64,000 bases of DNA from CAWDVB01 sp963824105 (lineage in GTDB: Bacteria; Actinomycetota; Actinomycetes; Propionibacteriales; Nocardioidaceae): positions 434,001-498,000 of the forward strand of contig CAWGNN010000006.1 of assembly GCA_963824105.1 (NCBI GenBank), in the 5' to 3' direction. The translations under genes and the position numbers were made by a program. Shown here piece after piece: positions 33,626 through 44,303 of the stretch. Each line of letters opens with the position of its first letter. Within the stretch, counting starts at the first letter, position 1. The notes below the pieces were generated by a model. The model saw nothing but the letters and a program-made list of their open reading frames with translations. It was not told the DNA's origin and made no database searches.

Positions 33626-34114
33626 GTGAGAGACGAGGTTGACCTGATCGTCACGGCTTGGCGCTCGGCGCGGCCGGACCTGGACCTCGCCCCGATCGAG
33701 ATCTTCAGCCGGATCGACCGGCTCGGACACCACCTCGACAGGGCCCGCCGGACGGCGTTCGCCGAGCACAACATCGAACCGTGGGAGTTCGACGTCCTGG
33801 CCGCACTGCGCCGGGCTGGCACGCCGTACGAGCTCTCCCCCGGCCGCCTGATCCGGGAGACCCTCGTCACCAGCGGGACGATGACCAACCGGATCGACCG
33901 GCTCGCCGGTCGTGACCTGGTGCAGCGCGAGCCCGATCCGAGCGACCGGCGTGGAGTCCTGGTCCGGCTCACCGAGGCCGGTCGCCGCACCGTGGACGGT
34001 GCGCTGGAGAGCCTGTTGGCCCACGAACGCCGGCTCCTGGGCGAGCTCCCTGCATCGGACCGGGTGCGACTGGCCGAGTTGCTCAAGGCGCTCTCCGCGC
34101 CGTTCGAGCACTGA
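33626..34114 (+). CDS. MarR-family transcriptional regulator
   Basis: A 162-residue winged-helix regulator. The DNA-binding domain is clear: WEFDVLAALRRAG, LIRETLVTSGTMTNRIDRLA (recognition helix) and the wing DPSDRRGVLVRLTEAGRR, flanked by dimerisation helices at both ends. MarR proteins usually respond to phenolic or oxidant ligands. The GTG at 33626 was chosen from the adjacent TATGAT box and the lack of family similarity further upstream; no Shine-Dalgarno is visible. The convergent ABC-F gene ends 11 bp after it, so the regulated target may be itself or elsewhere. Confidence 0.9.
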   Translation: MRDEVDLIVTAWRSARPDLDLAPIEIFSRIDRLGHHLDRARRTAFAEHNIEPWEFDVLAALRRAGTPYELSPGRLIRETLVTSGTMTNRIDRLAGRDLVQREPDPSDRRGVLVRLTEAGRRTVDGALESLLAHERRLLGELPASDRVRLAELLKALSAPFEH

Positions 34115-34124
34115 GAGCGGCCGC

Positions 34125-35887
<1,763 letters not shown>

Positions 35888-35891
<4 letters not shown>

Positions 35892-36808
35892 CGGCCCACT
35901 CCGACGACATGGGCACCGGGAACGGGCGCGGGGGCGACAATCACGCGTTCGAGATTGAGCTCCGCACGCAGGCCCTCCTCGATCAGTCCCGCATGGGTGC
36001 GGCTTTCCGCAAGGAAGAGAGTGGTCGGTCCCGATCCCGAGACCAACGCGCCGTGGGCGGACGAGTCCAGCCCCGCCTGCAGCACGTCCGACAGCTCGGG
36101 CCGCAGGCTCAGCGCCGGGCCCTGCAGGTCGTTGCCGAGCCAGTCGCCGACCAGGTCGGAGTCCCCGGAACGCAAGGCAGCAAGCATCTGCTCGGGGACA
36201 TGCGGGGCGGGCACCACCCGGTCGGCGTTGATCCGGTCGAAGGCTGCGTACACCTCAGCGGTGGCCAACCCATCATCCTCGGGGATGATCACCCACCAGT
36301 ACTTCCCGCGCTCCATCACCGGAGTGACCATCTCTCCACGTCCCGAACCGAGGGCGGTCCCTCCCACCAGGCAGAACGGGACATCGCTGCCGAGCGCGGC
36401 GGCGAGCTCGATCAGCTCCTCGCGGGCCAGATGCAGGTCCCACAGAACGTCGCACGCCAGGAGGGTCGCTGCCGCGTCGGTGCTTCCCCCCGCCATGCCG
36501 CCGGCGACGGGGATGCTCTTGTCGATCAGGATCTCCACGGAGCGGTCCAACCCGTGGGCCTCCGCCAGGAGGCGTGCGGCTCGCATCGCGATGTTGCTCT
36601 CGTCGGCGGGAACCTCGCTGACGTCGACCCCATGGCCCACCACGCGGACCAGGTCGGCGTCCGCGGCGGACACGGTGATCTCGTCGTAGAGGCCGACCGC
36701 CTGGTAGAGCGTGGCCAGGTCGTGGAAGCCGTCGTCCCGGCGCGGGCCGACTCCCAGGTACAGGTTGATCTTCGCCGGGGCCGAGACGATGACACGACGC
36801 TCACCCAT
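35888..36808 (-). CDS. ispE: 4-diphosphocytidyl-2-C-methyl-D-erythritol kinase
   Basis: GHMP kinase of the MEP isoprenoid pathway, 306 residues. It opens with VSAPAKINLYLGVGPRRDDG (GHMP motif 1), has the ATP loop PVAGGMAGGSTDAAATLL near 100-117 and the C-terminal GALVSGSGPTTLFL near 255. ATG 36808 follows GGGAG and overlaps the rsmA stop by 8 bp; an ATG at 36823 is an alternative. rsmA-ispE-ABC-F is a common actinobacterial operon order. Confidence 0.96.
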
Positions 36809-37682
36809 GGTCGGCTCCCGCATGCTCCAACGCCTCGGCGAGACGGGCGAAGTCCTCCACGGCCAACTGCTCCCCACGGATCGACGGGTCGATCGCGGTC
36901 GCGGCCAGGGCCGCGTCGAGCGGCCCGATCGGGAACACGGCCCGCAGGGCGGTACGCAGCGTCTTGCGCCGCTGGGCGAAAGCGGCGTCCACGAGCCTGA
37001 AGACGGCCTCGCGCGCCACCCGGTCCGTCGGCGGCCGGCCCCTGGTCCAGGCCACCAGACCGGAGTCCACGTTCGGCACCGGCCAGAAGACGTTCCGGCC
37101 AACAGAGCCCGCTCGCCGCACCGTTCCGAACCACGCTGCCTTCACCGACGGCACCCCGTACGTGCGCGACCCCGGGCCGGCGACAAGCCGATCGGCCACC
37201 TCGGCCTGCACCATCACCAGTCCCGTACGCAGCGAAGGCAGCAGAGCCAGCAGATGCAGCAGGACCGGGACCCCCACGTTGTACGGCAGGTTGGCGACCA
37301 GTGCGGTCGGGGCGGGACCGGGTATCTCGGTGACCCGCATCGCGTCAGCCTCGACCACCCGAAGCCGCGAGACGGCCTCCCCCGCGAACTCGGCGACCGT
37401 GCCGGGGAGTGCCGCCGCCAGCGCCGGATCCACTTCGACCGCGGTGACCGAGGCTCCGCTCTCCAGCAATGCCAGGGTCAGCGAGCCGAGCCCCGGCCCG
37501 ACCTCCAGCACCTGGTCGTCGGCGGTGACACCCGAGGAACGCACGATCCGACGGACGGTGTTGGCGTCGATGACGAAGTTCTGGCCTCGCTGCTTGGTCG
37601 GGCGGATCCCGTGGCGATCGGCCAGGGCGCGGACATCGGCGGGTCCGAGCAGGCGCGGGCCCGTGGACTCACCCTGGGTCAT
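36801..37682 (-). CDS. rsmA: 16S rRNA (adenine1518-N6/adenine1519-N6)-dimethyltransferase
   Basis: KsgA dimethylates two adjacent adenines in the 3' hairpin of 16S rRNA. The 293-residue protein shows QNFVIDANTVRRIV, the SAM-binding VLEVGPGLGSLTLALLESGA near 60-79, VEVDPALAAAL, and the catalytic NLPYNVGVPVLLHL near 130. Start is ATG 37682 (a GTG at 37685 precedes it), 3 bp after the tatD stop; in many actinobacteria the resuscitation gene rpfB lies in this gap but it is absent here. Confidence 0.96.
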   Translation of the reverse strand: MTQGESTGPRLLGPADVRALADRHGIRPTKQRGQNFVIDANTVRRIVRSSGVTADDQVLEVGPGLGSLTLALLESGASVTAVEVDPALAAALPGTVAEFAGEAVSRLRVVEADAMRVTEIPGPAPTALVANLPYNVGVPVLLHLLALLPSLRTGLVMVQAEVADRLVAGPGSRTYGVPSVKAAWFGTVRRAGSVGRNVFWPVPNVDSGLVAWTRGRPPTDRVAREAVFRLVDAAFAQRRKTLRTALRAVFPIGPLDAALAATAIDPSIRGEQLAVEDFARLAEALEHAGADHG

Positions 37683-37685
37683 CAC

Positions 37686-38564
37686 TCACCGAGCGTACCG
37701 AGCAGACCCTGGGGCAGACCCTGGGGCAGACCCTGGCCACGGCCCCCCGAATGCCGCGTCGGTGTTCTCGTCGATCGCTCGGCAGAGGGCCTCGAGGTCG
37801 TCGCCGCGCGTCTCGGCCATCGACCGAACCGTGAGCGGGATGAGGTAGGACGCATTCGGGCGCCCCCGGTACGGCATCGGCGTGAGGTACGGAGCGTCGG
37901 TCTCGACGAGCACGCGGTCGCGTGGCGCCACCCTCAACGCCTCGCGCAGATGCGGCGCGTTCTTGAAGGTGACGGTGCCCGCGAACGACAGCCAGGCGCC
38001 CCGGTCCAGGCAGGCCCGGGCGAAGTCGGCGTCGCCGGAGAAGCAGTGCATGACCACCCGCTGCGGGACTCCCTCTTCGTCGAGGATCGCCAGGATGTCG
38101 TCGTGGGCGTCCCGGTCGTGGATCACCAAGGTCTTGCCCAGCTGCTTCGCGAGCGCGATGTGGCGACGGAACGAAGCATGCTGCAACGGCCGGCCGTCCG
38201 CACCGGTGCGGAAGTAGTCAAGCCCGGTCTCCCCGACCGCGCGTACGACCGGCTCGGCAGCGAGCTGCTCGATCCGCGCCATCGCCGCCTCCCAGTCACC
38301 GCCCAGTCGGGCGGCCTCGTTGGGATGCAGCGCCACGCCGGCCACCAGCTCGGGGTGGCGGCCCGCCGCGTCAACCGCCCACTCGGCGGCAGCCACGTCA
38401 CAGCCGATCTGGACGATCCGCGGTACGCCGACAGCACTCGCCTCCGCGATCGCCACGGCGGGGTCGGTGCCGCTGATGTCGATGTGGCAGTGGTTGTCGA
38501 CGACCGGCGCCGGCAACGGCTCAGGAGCGGGTGGCCTGGTCACGGTGGGCCCTCTCATAGACAT
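37686..38564 (-). CDS. tatD: TatD-family metal-dependent hydrolase
   Basis: A 292-residue TIM-barrel deoxyribonuclease-type hydrolase. Metal ligands appear in DNHCHIDISG (HxH, about residue 22-31), AVGETGLDYFRTG near 113, VIHDRDAHDDIL near 149, VMHCFSGDADF near 172 and ETDAPYLTPMPYRG near 222. The last residues contain a PGSA-PGSA-PGSA repeat from a 12-bp DNA repeat. The ATG at 38564 overlaps rsmI by 44 bp; a GTG at 38543 would shorten this. Members act as 3'-5' DNases in repair, though precise function varies. Confidence 0.93.
   Translation of the reverse strand: MSMRGPTVTRPPAPEPLPAPVVDNHCHIDISGTDPAVAIAEASAVGVPRIVQIGCDVAAAEWAVDAAGRHPELVAGVALHPNEAARLGGDWEAAMARIEQLAAEPVVRAVGETGLDYFRTGADGRPLQHASFRRHIALAKQLGKTLVIHDRDAHDDILAILDEEGVPQRVVMHCFSGDADFARACLDRGAWLSFAGTVTFKNAPHLREALRVAPRDRVLVETDAPYLTPMPYRGRPNASYLIPLTVRSMAETRGDDLEALCRAIDENTDAAFGGPWPGSAPGSAPGSARYAR
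37703..37736. repeat. 12-bp tandem repeat at the tatD 3' end
   Basis: CAGACCCTGGGG occurs at 37703-37714 and 37715-37726 with a partial third copy at 37727-37736. It encodes a PGSA repeat just before the tatD stop. Confidence 0.85.
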
Positions 38565-39348
38565 CGCGGCGGGAGACGCCGAAGCGCTCGGCTACCTCGG
38601 CGACCGCGTCGCGACGGCTGAGTCCCGACTTCTCCAGGGCCGCAACCTGCTCCACCGCCACCTCGAGGTCGACGACGGGTCCGGTGGACCCCTCGACCAC
38701 GATGGTCACTTCCCCGCGGACGTCGCCGGCCCCGTGCACCAAGTGGTCCAGCGTGCCGCGCCGTACCTCCTCATGGGTCTTGGTGAGCTCACGACAGAGG
38801 GCGGCACGGCGATCGCCGCCGAAGGCCTCGGCCATGGACGACAAGGCGGCCTGCACACGGCGTGGTGCCTCGAAGAAGACCATGGTGCGACTCTCCTCGC
38901 GCAGGCCCGCGAGCCGCCGGGACCGCTCACCCGCCTTGCGCGGCAGGAAGCCCTCGAAGCAGAAGCGGTCGACGGGGAGCCCCGAGACCGCGAGGGCCGC
39001 CAGGACCGCGCTCGGCCCGGGGATCACCGTCACCGCAAGGCCCAGCTCGACGCAGGCCGCGACCAGGCGGTAGCCCGGGTCGGACACCGACGGCATCCCC
39101 GCGTCCGTGACCAACAACACGGTGAGCCCCTCCTCGAGAAAACCGACGAGTTGAACGGTCCGCTCCGACTCGTTGCCCTCGAAGTACGACACCACACGAC
39201 CGCCGATGGAGACCCCCAGATCCTGTGCCAGCCGGCGTACTCGGCGGGTGTCCTCGGCGGCGACCACGTCGGCGGTCGTGAGCGCCGCGGCGAGCCGGGG
39301 GGAGGCGTCGTCTGCTCTGCCGATCGGCGTTGCGGCGAGGATCAACAT
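38521..39348 (-). CDS. rsmI: 16S rRNA (cytidine1402-2'-O)-methyltransferase
   Basis: Tetrapyrrole-methylase-fold enzyme, 275 residues, that methylates C1402 in the 16S decoding centre. It begins LILAATPIGRADDASPRLA, has VVAAEDTRRVRRLAQDLG near 33-50 and the SAM-binding DAGMPSVSDPGYRLV near 83-97. ATG 39348 is the usual family start; a GTG at 39384 adds 12 residues. No clear ribosome site precedes either. It is divergent from the first mannosyltransferase, 61 bp away, reproducing the actinobacterial rsmI/pmt pairing. Confidence 0.94.
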   Translation of the reverse strand: MLILAATPIGRADDASPRLAAALTTADVVAAEDTRRVRRLAQDLGVSIGGRVVSYFEGNESERTVQLVGFLEEGLTVLLVTDAGMPSVSDPGYRLVAACVELGLAVTVIPGPSAVLAALAVSGLPVDRFCFEGFLPRKAGERSRRLAGLREESRTMVFFEAPRRVQAALSSMAEAFGGDRRAALCRELTKTHEEVRRGTLDHLVHGAGDVRGEVTIVVEGSTGPVVDLEVAVEQVAALEKSGLSRRDAVAEVAERFGVSRRDVYERAHRDQATRS

Positions 39349-39397
39349 GCGGGCAGTCTGACACGCGTAGATCACCGGATTCACCGGCCGTGCTGGC

Positions 39398-39403
39398 TAC
39401 AGT
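39398..39403 (+). promoter_or_regulatory. Putative -10 box (TACAGT), leaderless pmt copy 1
   Basis: TACAGT ends 6 nt before the GTG at 39410. The arrangement (CTGGCTA.AGTGA.CCGGTGACCG) is repeated at the second copy, showing that the promoter was duplicated with the gene. Confidence 0.55.
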
Positions 39404-39409
39404 GAGCCG

Positions 39410-41053
39410 GTGACCGAGACCGCCCAGCGCACCATGGGACTGTCCCGGACCGCGGATGGACGGGCCATTCCAAGCGCGCGTCGTCGTCTCATGCCCGTGA
39501 TCCAGCAGGAATCCCGGCGTGTGGGCTGGCTGGTCACCCTGGCCATCACCGCGGTCGCCGGGGTCCTCCGCTTCTGGCGTATCGGTGACCCGTGGGTCTT
39601 CGCCTTCGACGAGACCTACTACGCCAAAGACGCCTGGTCGTTGATGAACCACGGCTACGTGACGACATACCTCGACGGCGCCAACGACCAGATCCTCGCC
39701 GGCCACCTCTACGACCAGTACACCAACACCGCGAGCCAGGTGGTGCACCCCGAGGTCGGGAAGTACCTGATCGGGCTCAGTGAGCTCATCTTCGGAATGA
39801 ACCCGATCGGCTGGCGCATCAGCAGCGCGGTCATCGGCACCTTGATGATCATGCTGATGATCCGGTTCGTCCGCCGGATCACCGGCTCGATGCTGCTTGC
39901 CGGCATCGCCGGTGTGCTGATGACGTTCGACGGACTGCAGTTCGTGCTCTCCCGGCTCGCCTTCCTCGACATCTATGTGGCGTTCTTCAGCCTCCTCGCC
40001 GTGCACCTGCTGATCATGGACCGGGACTGGTCTCGAAGACGCCTGGCCGAGGCGATACCCATCGGCGCGCCCCCGCCGAAGTGGGGGCCCCTGATGCTCT
40101 ACCGGCCGTACCGGCTCCTGGCCGGTGCCACCTTCGGGCTGGCCGTGGGGAGCAAATGGTCGGCGCTGTTCGTCCTGGCCGCCTTCGGCCTGATGGTCGT
40201 CGCTTGGGACTCCGGTGCCCGCCATGCGATCGGCGTACGGCACTGGTTCACCAAGTCGGTGCTGGTCGACGCGATCCCGGCGTTCCTCTACTTGGTGGGC
40301 GTCGGCCTCATCGTCTACGTCGCGACCTGGGCCGGCCTGCTGATCCACTACAAGGAGTACGAGCAAGCCCTGGCGAACTCCGGGTACACCGCCTATTGGG
40401 GAAGCTACGTGACCACGGAGACCCACGGCTTCTTCCCCCAGCTCATCCGGGCACTGCGCGACCTCTGGCACTACCACGAGGCTCTCTACAACTTCCACAC
40501 CGAGTCGCTCAACGGAGTCCCCCAGACCTTCGCGTCGAACCCCTTGAGCTGGCCGGTGCTGCACCGCCCGATCCTCGTCGCGTTCCAGAACGACATCCCG
40601 CCAGGGGTCGACGGCTGCACCGCAGCTGTCGGATCCACCTGCCTCAGGCAGCAGTGGATCCTGGGCACGCCGGCCCTGTGGTGGGCCGGCATACCGGCAC
40701 TCGTCTACGCCGGCTACAGCTGGATCGCCCGTCGGGACTGGCGGTTCGGGGTCGCGGTCGTCGGCTTCCTCGCCGGCTGGCTCCCCTGGTTCATGTATGA
40801 CCAGCGTCAGATCTACCTCTGGTACACCAGCGTGCTGCTGCCGTTCACGATCCTGGCGCTGACCCTCACACTCGGCCGGGTCCTCGGACCACGCGACGCC
40901 TCCGAGGTGCGCAGGACGCTGGGGGCCTCCGCCGTCGGAGCGATGGTTCTCCTGGTCGTGGTCAACTTCATCTGGTTCTGGCCGATCTTCGCCTACCAGG
41001 TGATGACCCACACCGAACTGCTGCAACGCATGTGGTTCCGAAGTTGGACCTGA
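39410..41053 (+). CDS. Dolichyl/polyprenyl-phosphate-mannose protein O-mannosyltransferase, copy 1
   Basis: GT39-family integral membrane enzyme (547 residues) that transfers mannose from polyprenyl-phosphate-mannose to Ser/Thr of exported proteins, the counterpart of M. tuberculosis Pmt (Rv1002c). The first loop has the catalytic acidic pair in AFDETYYAKDAWSLMNHGYV (about residues 65-84), followed by VVHPEVGKYLIGLSELIFG and RLLAGATFGLAVGSKWSALF. About ten hydrophobic segments are visible. GTG 39410 has no ribosome site but a TACAGT box 6 nt upstream. A closely similar 547-residue copy follows 120 bp downstream. Confidence 0.93.
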   Translation: MTETAQRTMGLSRTADGRAIPSARRRLMPVIQQESRRVGWLVTLAITAVAGVLRFWRIGDPWVFAFDETYYAKDAWSLMNHGYVTTYLDGANDQILAGHLYDQYTNTASQVVHPEVGKYLIGLSELIFGMNPIGWRISSAVIGTLMIMLMIRFVRRITGSMLLAGIAGVLMTFDGLQFVLSRLAFLDIYVAFFSLLAVHLLIMDRDWSRRRLAEAIPIGAPPPKWGPLMLYRPYRLLAGATFGLAVGSKWSALFVLAAFGLMVVAWDSGARHAIGVRHWFTKSVLVDAIPAFLYLVGVGLIVYVATWAGLLIHYKEYEQALANSGYTAYWGSYVTTETHGFFPQLIRALRDLWHYHEALYNFHTESLNGVPQTFASNPLSWPVLHRPILVAFQNDIPPGVDGCTAAVGSTCLRQQWILGTPALWWAGIPALVYAGYSWIARRDWRFGVAVVGFLAGWLPWFMYDQRQIYLWYTSVLLPFTILALTLTLGRVLGPRDASEVRRTLGASAVGAMVLLVVVNFIWFWPIFAYQVMTHTELLQRMWFRSWT

Positions 41054-41161
41054 CCCCCGCAACAGGGACGGCCATCGCGCCAACCCGAGACCGCTCGGCC
41101 CACGTACACAGGAACTCAGCGACAACGAGTGCGCCTTGATGGGGGGCGTTCAGGCCCTGGC

Positions 41162-41167
41162 TAGAGT
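41162..41167 (+). promoter_or_regulatory. Putative -10 box (TAGAGT), leaderless pmt copy 2
   Basis: TAGAGT ends 6 nt before the GTG at 41174, in the same relative position as TACAGT before copy 1, so each copy seems to have its own promoter. Confidence 0.55.
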
Positions 41168-41173
41168 GACCCG

Positions 41174-42817
41174 GTGACCGAGACCGCCCAGCGCACCATG
41201 GGACTGTCCCGGACCGCAGACCGACGGGCCGTCCCCAGCGCACGTCGCCGCCTGATGCCGATCGCGCAACAGGAGTCCCGGTGGACGGGCTGGCTGGTCA
41301 CCCTGGGCATCACCGCGCTCGGCGGGTTCCTTCGCTTCTGGCACATCGGGACTCCGCGGGAGTTCTCCTTCGACGAGACCTACTACGCCAAGGACGCCTG
41401 GTCATTGGTGAATCACGGCTACGTGACCACCTATGTCGACGGGGCGGACAAGCAGATCCTTGCCGGCCACATCTACGACCAGTTCACCCACACCGCGAGC
41501 ATGGTGGTGCATCCCCAGGTCGGGAAGTACCTGATCGGGCTGAGCGAGTTGATCTTCGGGATGAACCCGACTGGCTGGCGAATCCCGAGCGCGATCATCG
41601 GGACGCTCATGATCATGGTGCTGATCCGGCTCCTGCGCCGACTCACCGGCTCGATGTTGCTGGCGGGAATCGGCGGGCTGCTGCTGACCTTCGATGGACT
41701 GCAGTTCGTGCTGTCCCGGCTGGCTCTGCTCGACATCTTCGTGGCCTTCTTCACCCTGCTCGCCGTGCACCTCCTGGTGATGGACCGCGACTGGTCCCGG
41801 GAGCGCCTGGCCCGCGCCATTCCCGTCGGCGCAGCCCCACCGAGACTGGGACCGCTGCTGCTCTACCGGCCGTATCGGCTCTTGGCCGGTATCACCTTCG
41901 GCCTAGCGGTGGGCAGCAAGTGGTCGGCGTTGTACGTGCTCGCGGCCTCAGGGCTGGTCGTCCTCTTCTGGGACGCCGGCGCGCGCCGTGCCGTCGGCGT
42001 GCGCCGCTGGCTCGCCAAGTCGGTGTTGGTCGAAGCGATCCCCGCGTTCTTCTACCTGGTTGTCGTCGCTCTCGTGGTCTACGTGGCGACCTGGACAGGG
42101 TTGATCGTCCACTACAAAGAGTACGAGCAAGCCCTGGCGAACACTCAGTACACCGAGTACTGGGGAAGCTACGTCACCACGCAGACACACGGGTTCTTCC
42201 CCCAACTGCTACGAGGGCTGCGCGACCTCTGGCACTTCCACGAGGCCGTCTTCAACTTCCACACCGAGTTCCTGAACGACGCCACGCACATCTACCAGTC
42301 CAGCCCCTGGGGCTGGCCGATCCTCGACCGCCCTGTGGGCGTCTCTATCCAGTCGAACATCCAGCCCGGCGTGGACGGTTGCACCGCGGCCGCCGGGTCC
42401 ACCTGCCTCAGGCAGGTGCTGCTCCTCGGCACCCCCGCCTTGTGGTGGGCCGGGGTCCCGGCTCTCCTCTACGGCCTGTACAGCTGGATCGCCCGCAGGG
42501 ACTGGCGCTTCGGGCTCGCGGTCGTCGGCTTCCTCGCCGCGTGGGTCCCCTGGTTCCAGTACGACCAGCGTCCGATCTTCATCTTCTACGCCATCGAGAT
42601 GCTGCCCTTCACCCTCATCGCGCTGACCCTCACGCTCGGGAGGATCCTCGGAGCACCCGATGCCGCCGACACCCGCCGCGCCTGGGGTTCGGCCGTCGTC
42701 GGGTCAGTGGTGCTGCTGGTGACCGCGAACTTCGCGTGGTTCTGGCCGATCTATACCGACCAGCTGCTCACCAACGCCCAGTGGCTCCAACGCATCTGGT
42801 TCCGCCACTGGATCTGA
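41174..42817 (+). CDS. Protein O-mannosyltransferase, copy 2 (tandem paralogue)
   Basis: A second GT39 mannosyltransferase of exactly 547 residues, colinear with copy 1 throughout and nearly identical for the first 16 residues (MTETAQRTMGLSRTAD). It keeps the catalytic FDETYYAKDAWSLVNHGYVT, VVHPQVGKYLIGLSELIFG and FGLAVGSKWSALYV. Differences concentrate in the extracytoplasmic loop after TETHGFF/TQTHGFF and in the middle helices. Both copies have intact key motifs, so they may differ in acceptor proteins or regulation. It is convergent with otsA, 19 bp from its stop. Confidence 0.93.
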   Translation: MTETAQRTMGLSRTADRRAVPSARRRLMPIAQQESRWTGWLVTLGITALGGFLRFWHIGTPREFSFDETYYAKDAWSLVNHGYVTTYVDGADKQILAGHIYDQFTHTASMVVHPQVGKYLIGLSELIFGMNPTGWRIPSAIIGTLMIMVLIRLLRRLTGSMLLAGIGGLLLTFDGLQFVLSRLALLDIFVAFFTLLAVHLLVMDRDWSRERLARAIPVGAAPPRLGPLLLYRPYRLLAGITFGLAVGSKWSALYVLAASGLVVLFWDAGARRAVGVRRWLAKSVLVEAIPAFFYLVVVALVVYVATWTGLIVHYKEYEQALANTQYTEYWGSYVTTQTHGFFPQLLRGLRDLWHFHEAVFNFHTEFLNDATHIYQSSPWGWPILDRPVGVSIQSNIQPGVDGCTAAAGSTCLRQVLLLGTPALWWAGVPALLYGLYSWIARRDWRFGLAVVGFLAAWVPWFQYDQRPIFIFYAIEMLPFTLIALTLTLGRILGAPDAADTRRAWGSAVVGSVVLLVTANFAWFWPIYTDQLLTNAQWLQRIWFRHWI

Positions 42818-42836
42818 GCAACGCCGGCAACGGGGG

Positions 42837-44234
42837 CTACTCGCGCTCCTGGATGTCGGCCAGGAAACGCCGGGCCCAGACCCCGACGGTGTTCTCGCGA
42901 ACGATGCGGCGCATCGCCCGCATCCTGCGGGCGAGGTCGCGCTCTCCCGAGCGCATCGCGATGAGCAGGGTCGCCTTCATCCCGTCGATGTCATGGGGGT
43001 TGACCATGAACGCCTGCCGCAGCTCGTCTGCGGCACCGGCGAACTCGCTGAGGACGAGGGCTCCGTCGTCGGCGATCCGGCTGGCGACGTACTCCTTGGC
43101 GACAAGGTTCATCCCGTCGCGCAGCGGCGTCACCACCATCACGTCAGCCGCCTGGTACATCGCGACCAGCTCGGCCCGCGCGAGTGACTGGTGCTGGTAG
43201 GAGATGGCCTGCCGACCGAGGGCACCGCTCTCCCCGTTGATGCGCCCCACCGTGCGCTCGATCTCGCCGCGGAGCTGGCGGTAGCTCTCGATCCGCTCCC
43301 GAGACGGAGTGGCGTACTGGACGAAGACGGCTTCGGATGCGTCGATCTCGGCGTCTTCGATCAGCTCGCCGAAGGCGCGGAGCCGATTGGGGATCCCCTT
43401 GGTGTAGTCCAGCCGGTCCACTCCGAGCAGGATGTAGCGCGGGTTGCCGAGCTCCTCGCGGATCTGCTTGACCCGCCGCTGCACCCCCTCGCTCCGCGCC
43501 AGCGAGCTGACCTGAGCGCTGTCGATCGAGATCGGGTACGACCCGACCTTGGCCACCCGCCCGTCGGGCAGCCGAACGGTGCCTCGGCTCGTGGGGTAGC
43601 CCAGCTTGCTGCGGATGAGGTGGAGGAAGTTCGAGGCGCCTCCCGACCGCTGGAAGCCGATGAGATCGGCGCCCAGGAGCCCTTGAAGGATCTGCCGTCG
43701 CCACGGGACCTGGGTGAAGAGCTCCTTCGGCGGGAACGGGATGTGCAGGAAGAAGCCGATCCGAAGATCGGGACGCAGCTCACGAAGCATCTGAGGCACC
43801 AGCTGCAGCTGGTAGTCGTGCACCCACACCAGCGCCCCCGGCGCGGCGCGGTCGGCAGCGGCCTCCGCGAATCGGCGATTCACCCGCCGGTACGCGTCCC
43901 ACCAGCTGCGGTGGAACTGAGGCTGCGAGATGACGTCGTGGTAGAGCGGCCACAGCGTGTCGTTGCAAAAGCCCTCGTAGTAGATCTCGAGCTCGACTCT
44001 GGTCAACGGGACCGGCTCCAGGTGCACGCCGTCGGCCTCGAAGGGCTCGGGCACGCTGTCAGCCCCGCCGTCCCATCCGATCCAGGCGCCGCCCTGCTCC
44101 TGAAGGATCGGCTCGAGCGCGGTGACCAGGCCACCGGGCGACCGCTGCCAACGAACCGTGCCGTCCTCTTCCTCGACCCGGTCCACAGGCAGCCGATTCG
44201 CCACGATCAGAAGATCGAACTGACTGCCACTCAT
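42837..44234 (-). CDS. otsA: Trehalose-6-phosphate synthase
   Basis: GT20 enzyme joining UDP/ADP-glucose with glucose 6-phosphate, 465 residues. It shows LLIVANRLPVDRVEEEDGTV, RSPGGLVTALEPI, ALVWVHDYQLQLVPQMLREL (catalytic region), LLGVDRLDYTKGIPNRLRAF and VTPLRDGMNLVAKEYVASR. Length and motifs are normal. Its start lies 69 bp from the divergent otsB start. Trehalose is an osmoprotectant and, in actinobacteria, a precursor of cell-envelope lipids; with the OpuC genes at 57-61 kb, the window has two osmoadaptation loci. Confidence 0.96.
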   Translation of the reverse strand: MSGSQFDLLIVANRLPVDRVEEEDGTVRWQRSPGGLVTALEPILQEQGGAWIGWDGGADSVPEPFEADGVHLEPVPLTRVELEIYYEGFCNDTLWPLYHDVISQPQFHRSWWDAYRRVNRRFAEAAADRAAPGALVWVHDYQLQLVPQMLRELRPDLRIGFFLHIPFPPKELFTQVPWRRQILQGLLGADLIGFQRSGGASNFLHLIRSKLGYPTSRGTVRLPDGRVAKVGSYPISIDSAQVSSLARSEGVQRRVKQIREELGNPRYILLGVDRLDYTKGIPNRLRAFGELIEDAEIDASEAVFVQYATPSRERIESYRQLRGEIERTVGRINGESGALGRQAISYQHQSLARAELVAMYQAADVMVVTPLRDGMNLVAKEYVASRIADDGALVLSEFAGAADELRQAFMVNPHDIDGMKATLLIAMRSGERDLARRMRAMRRIVRENTVGVWARRFLADIQERE

Positions 44235-44303
44235 GCGGTCTCACCTGCCTCGGTTCCAAGACGACGCTATCGGAGAGCCGAAACACGATGGGAAGGTTGT
44301 CCC

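Noticed and set aside
37703..37736. 12-bp repeats at the tatD end as an attachment site
   Set aside because: They are simple in-frame repeats coding PGSA; no integrase, tRNA end or element border is nearby.
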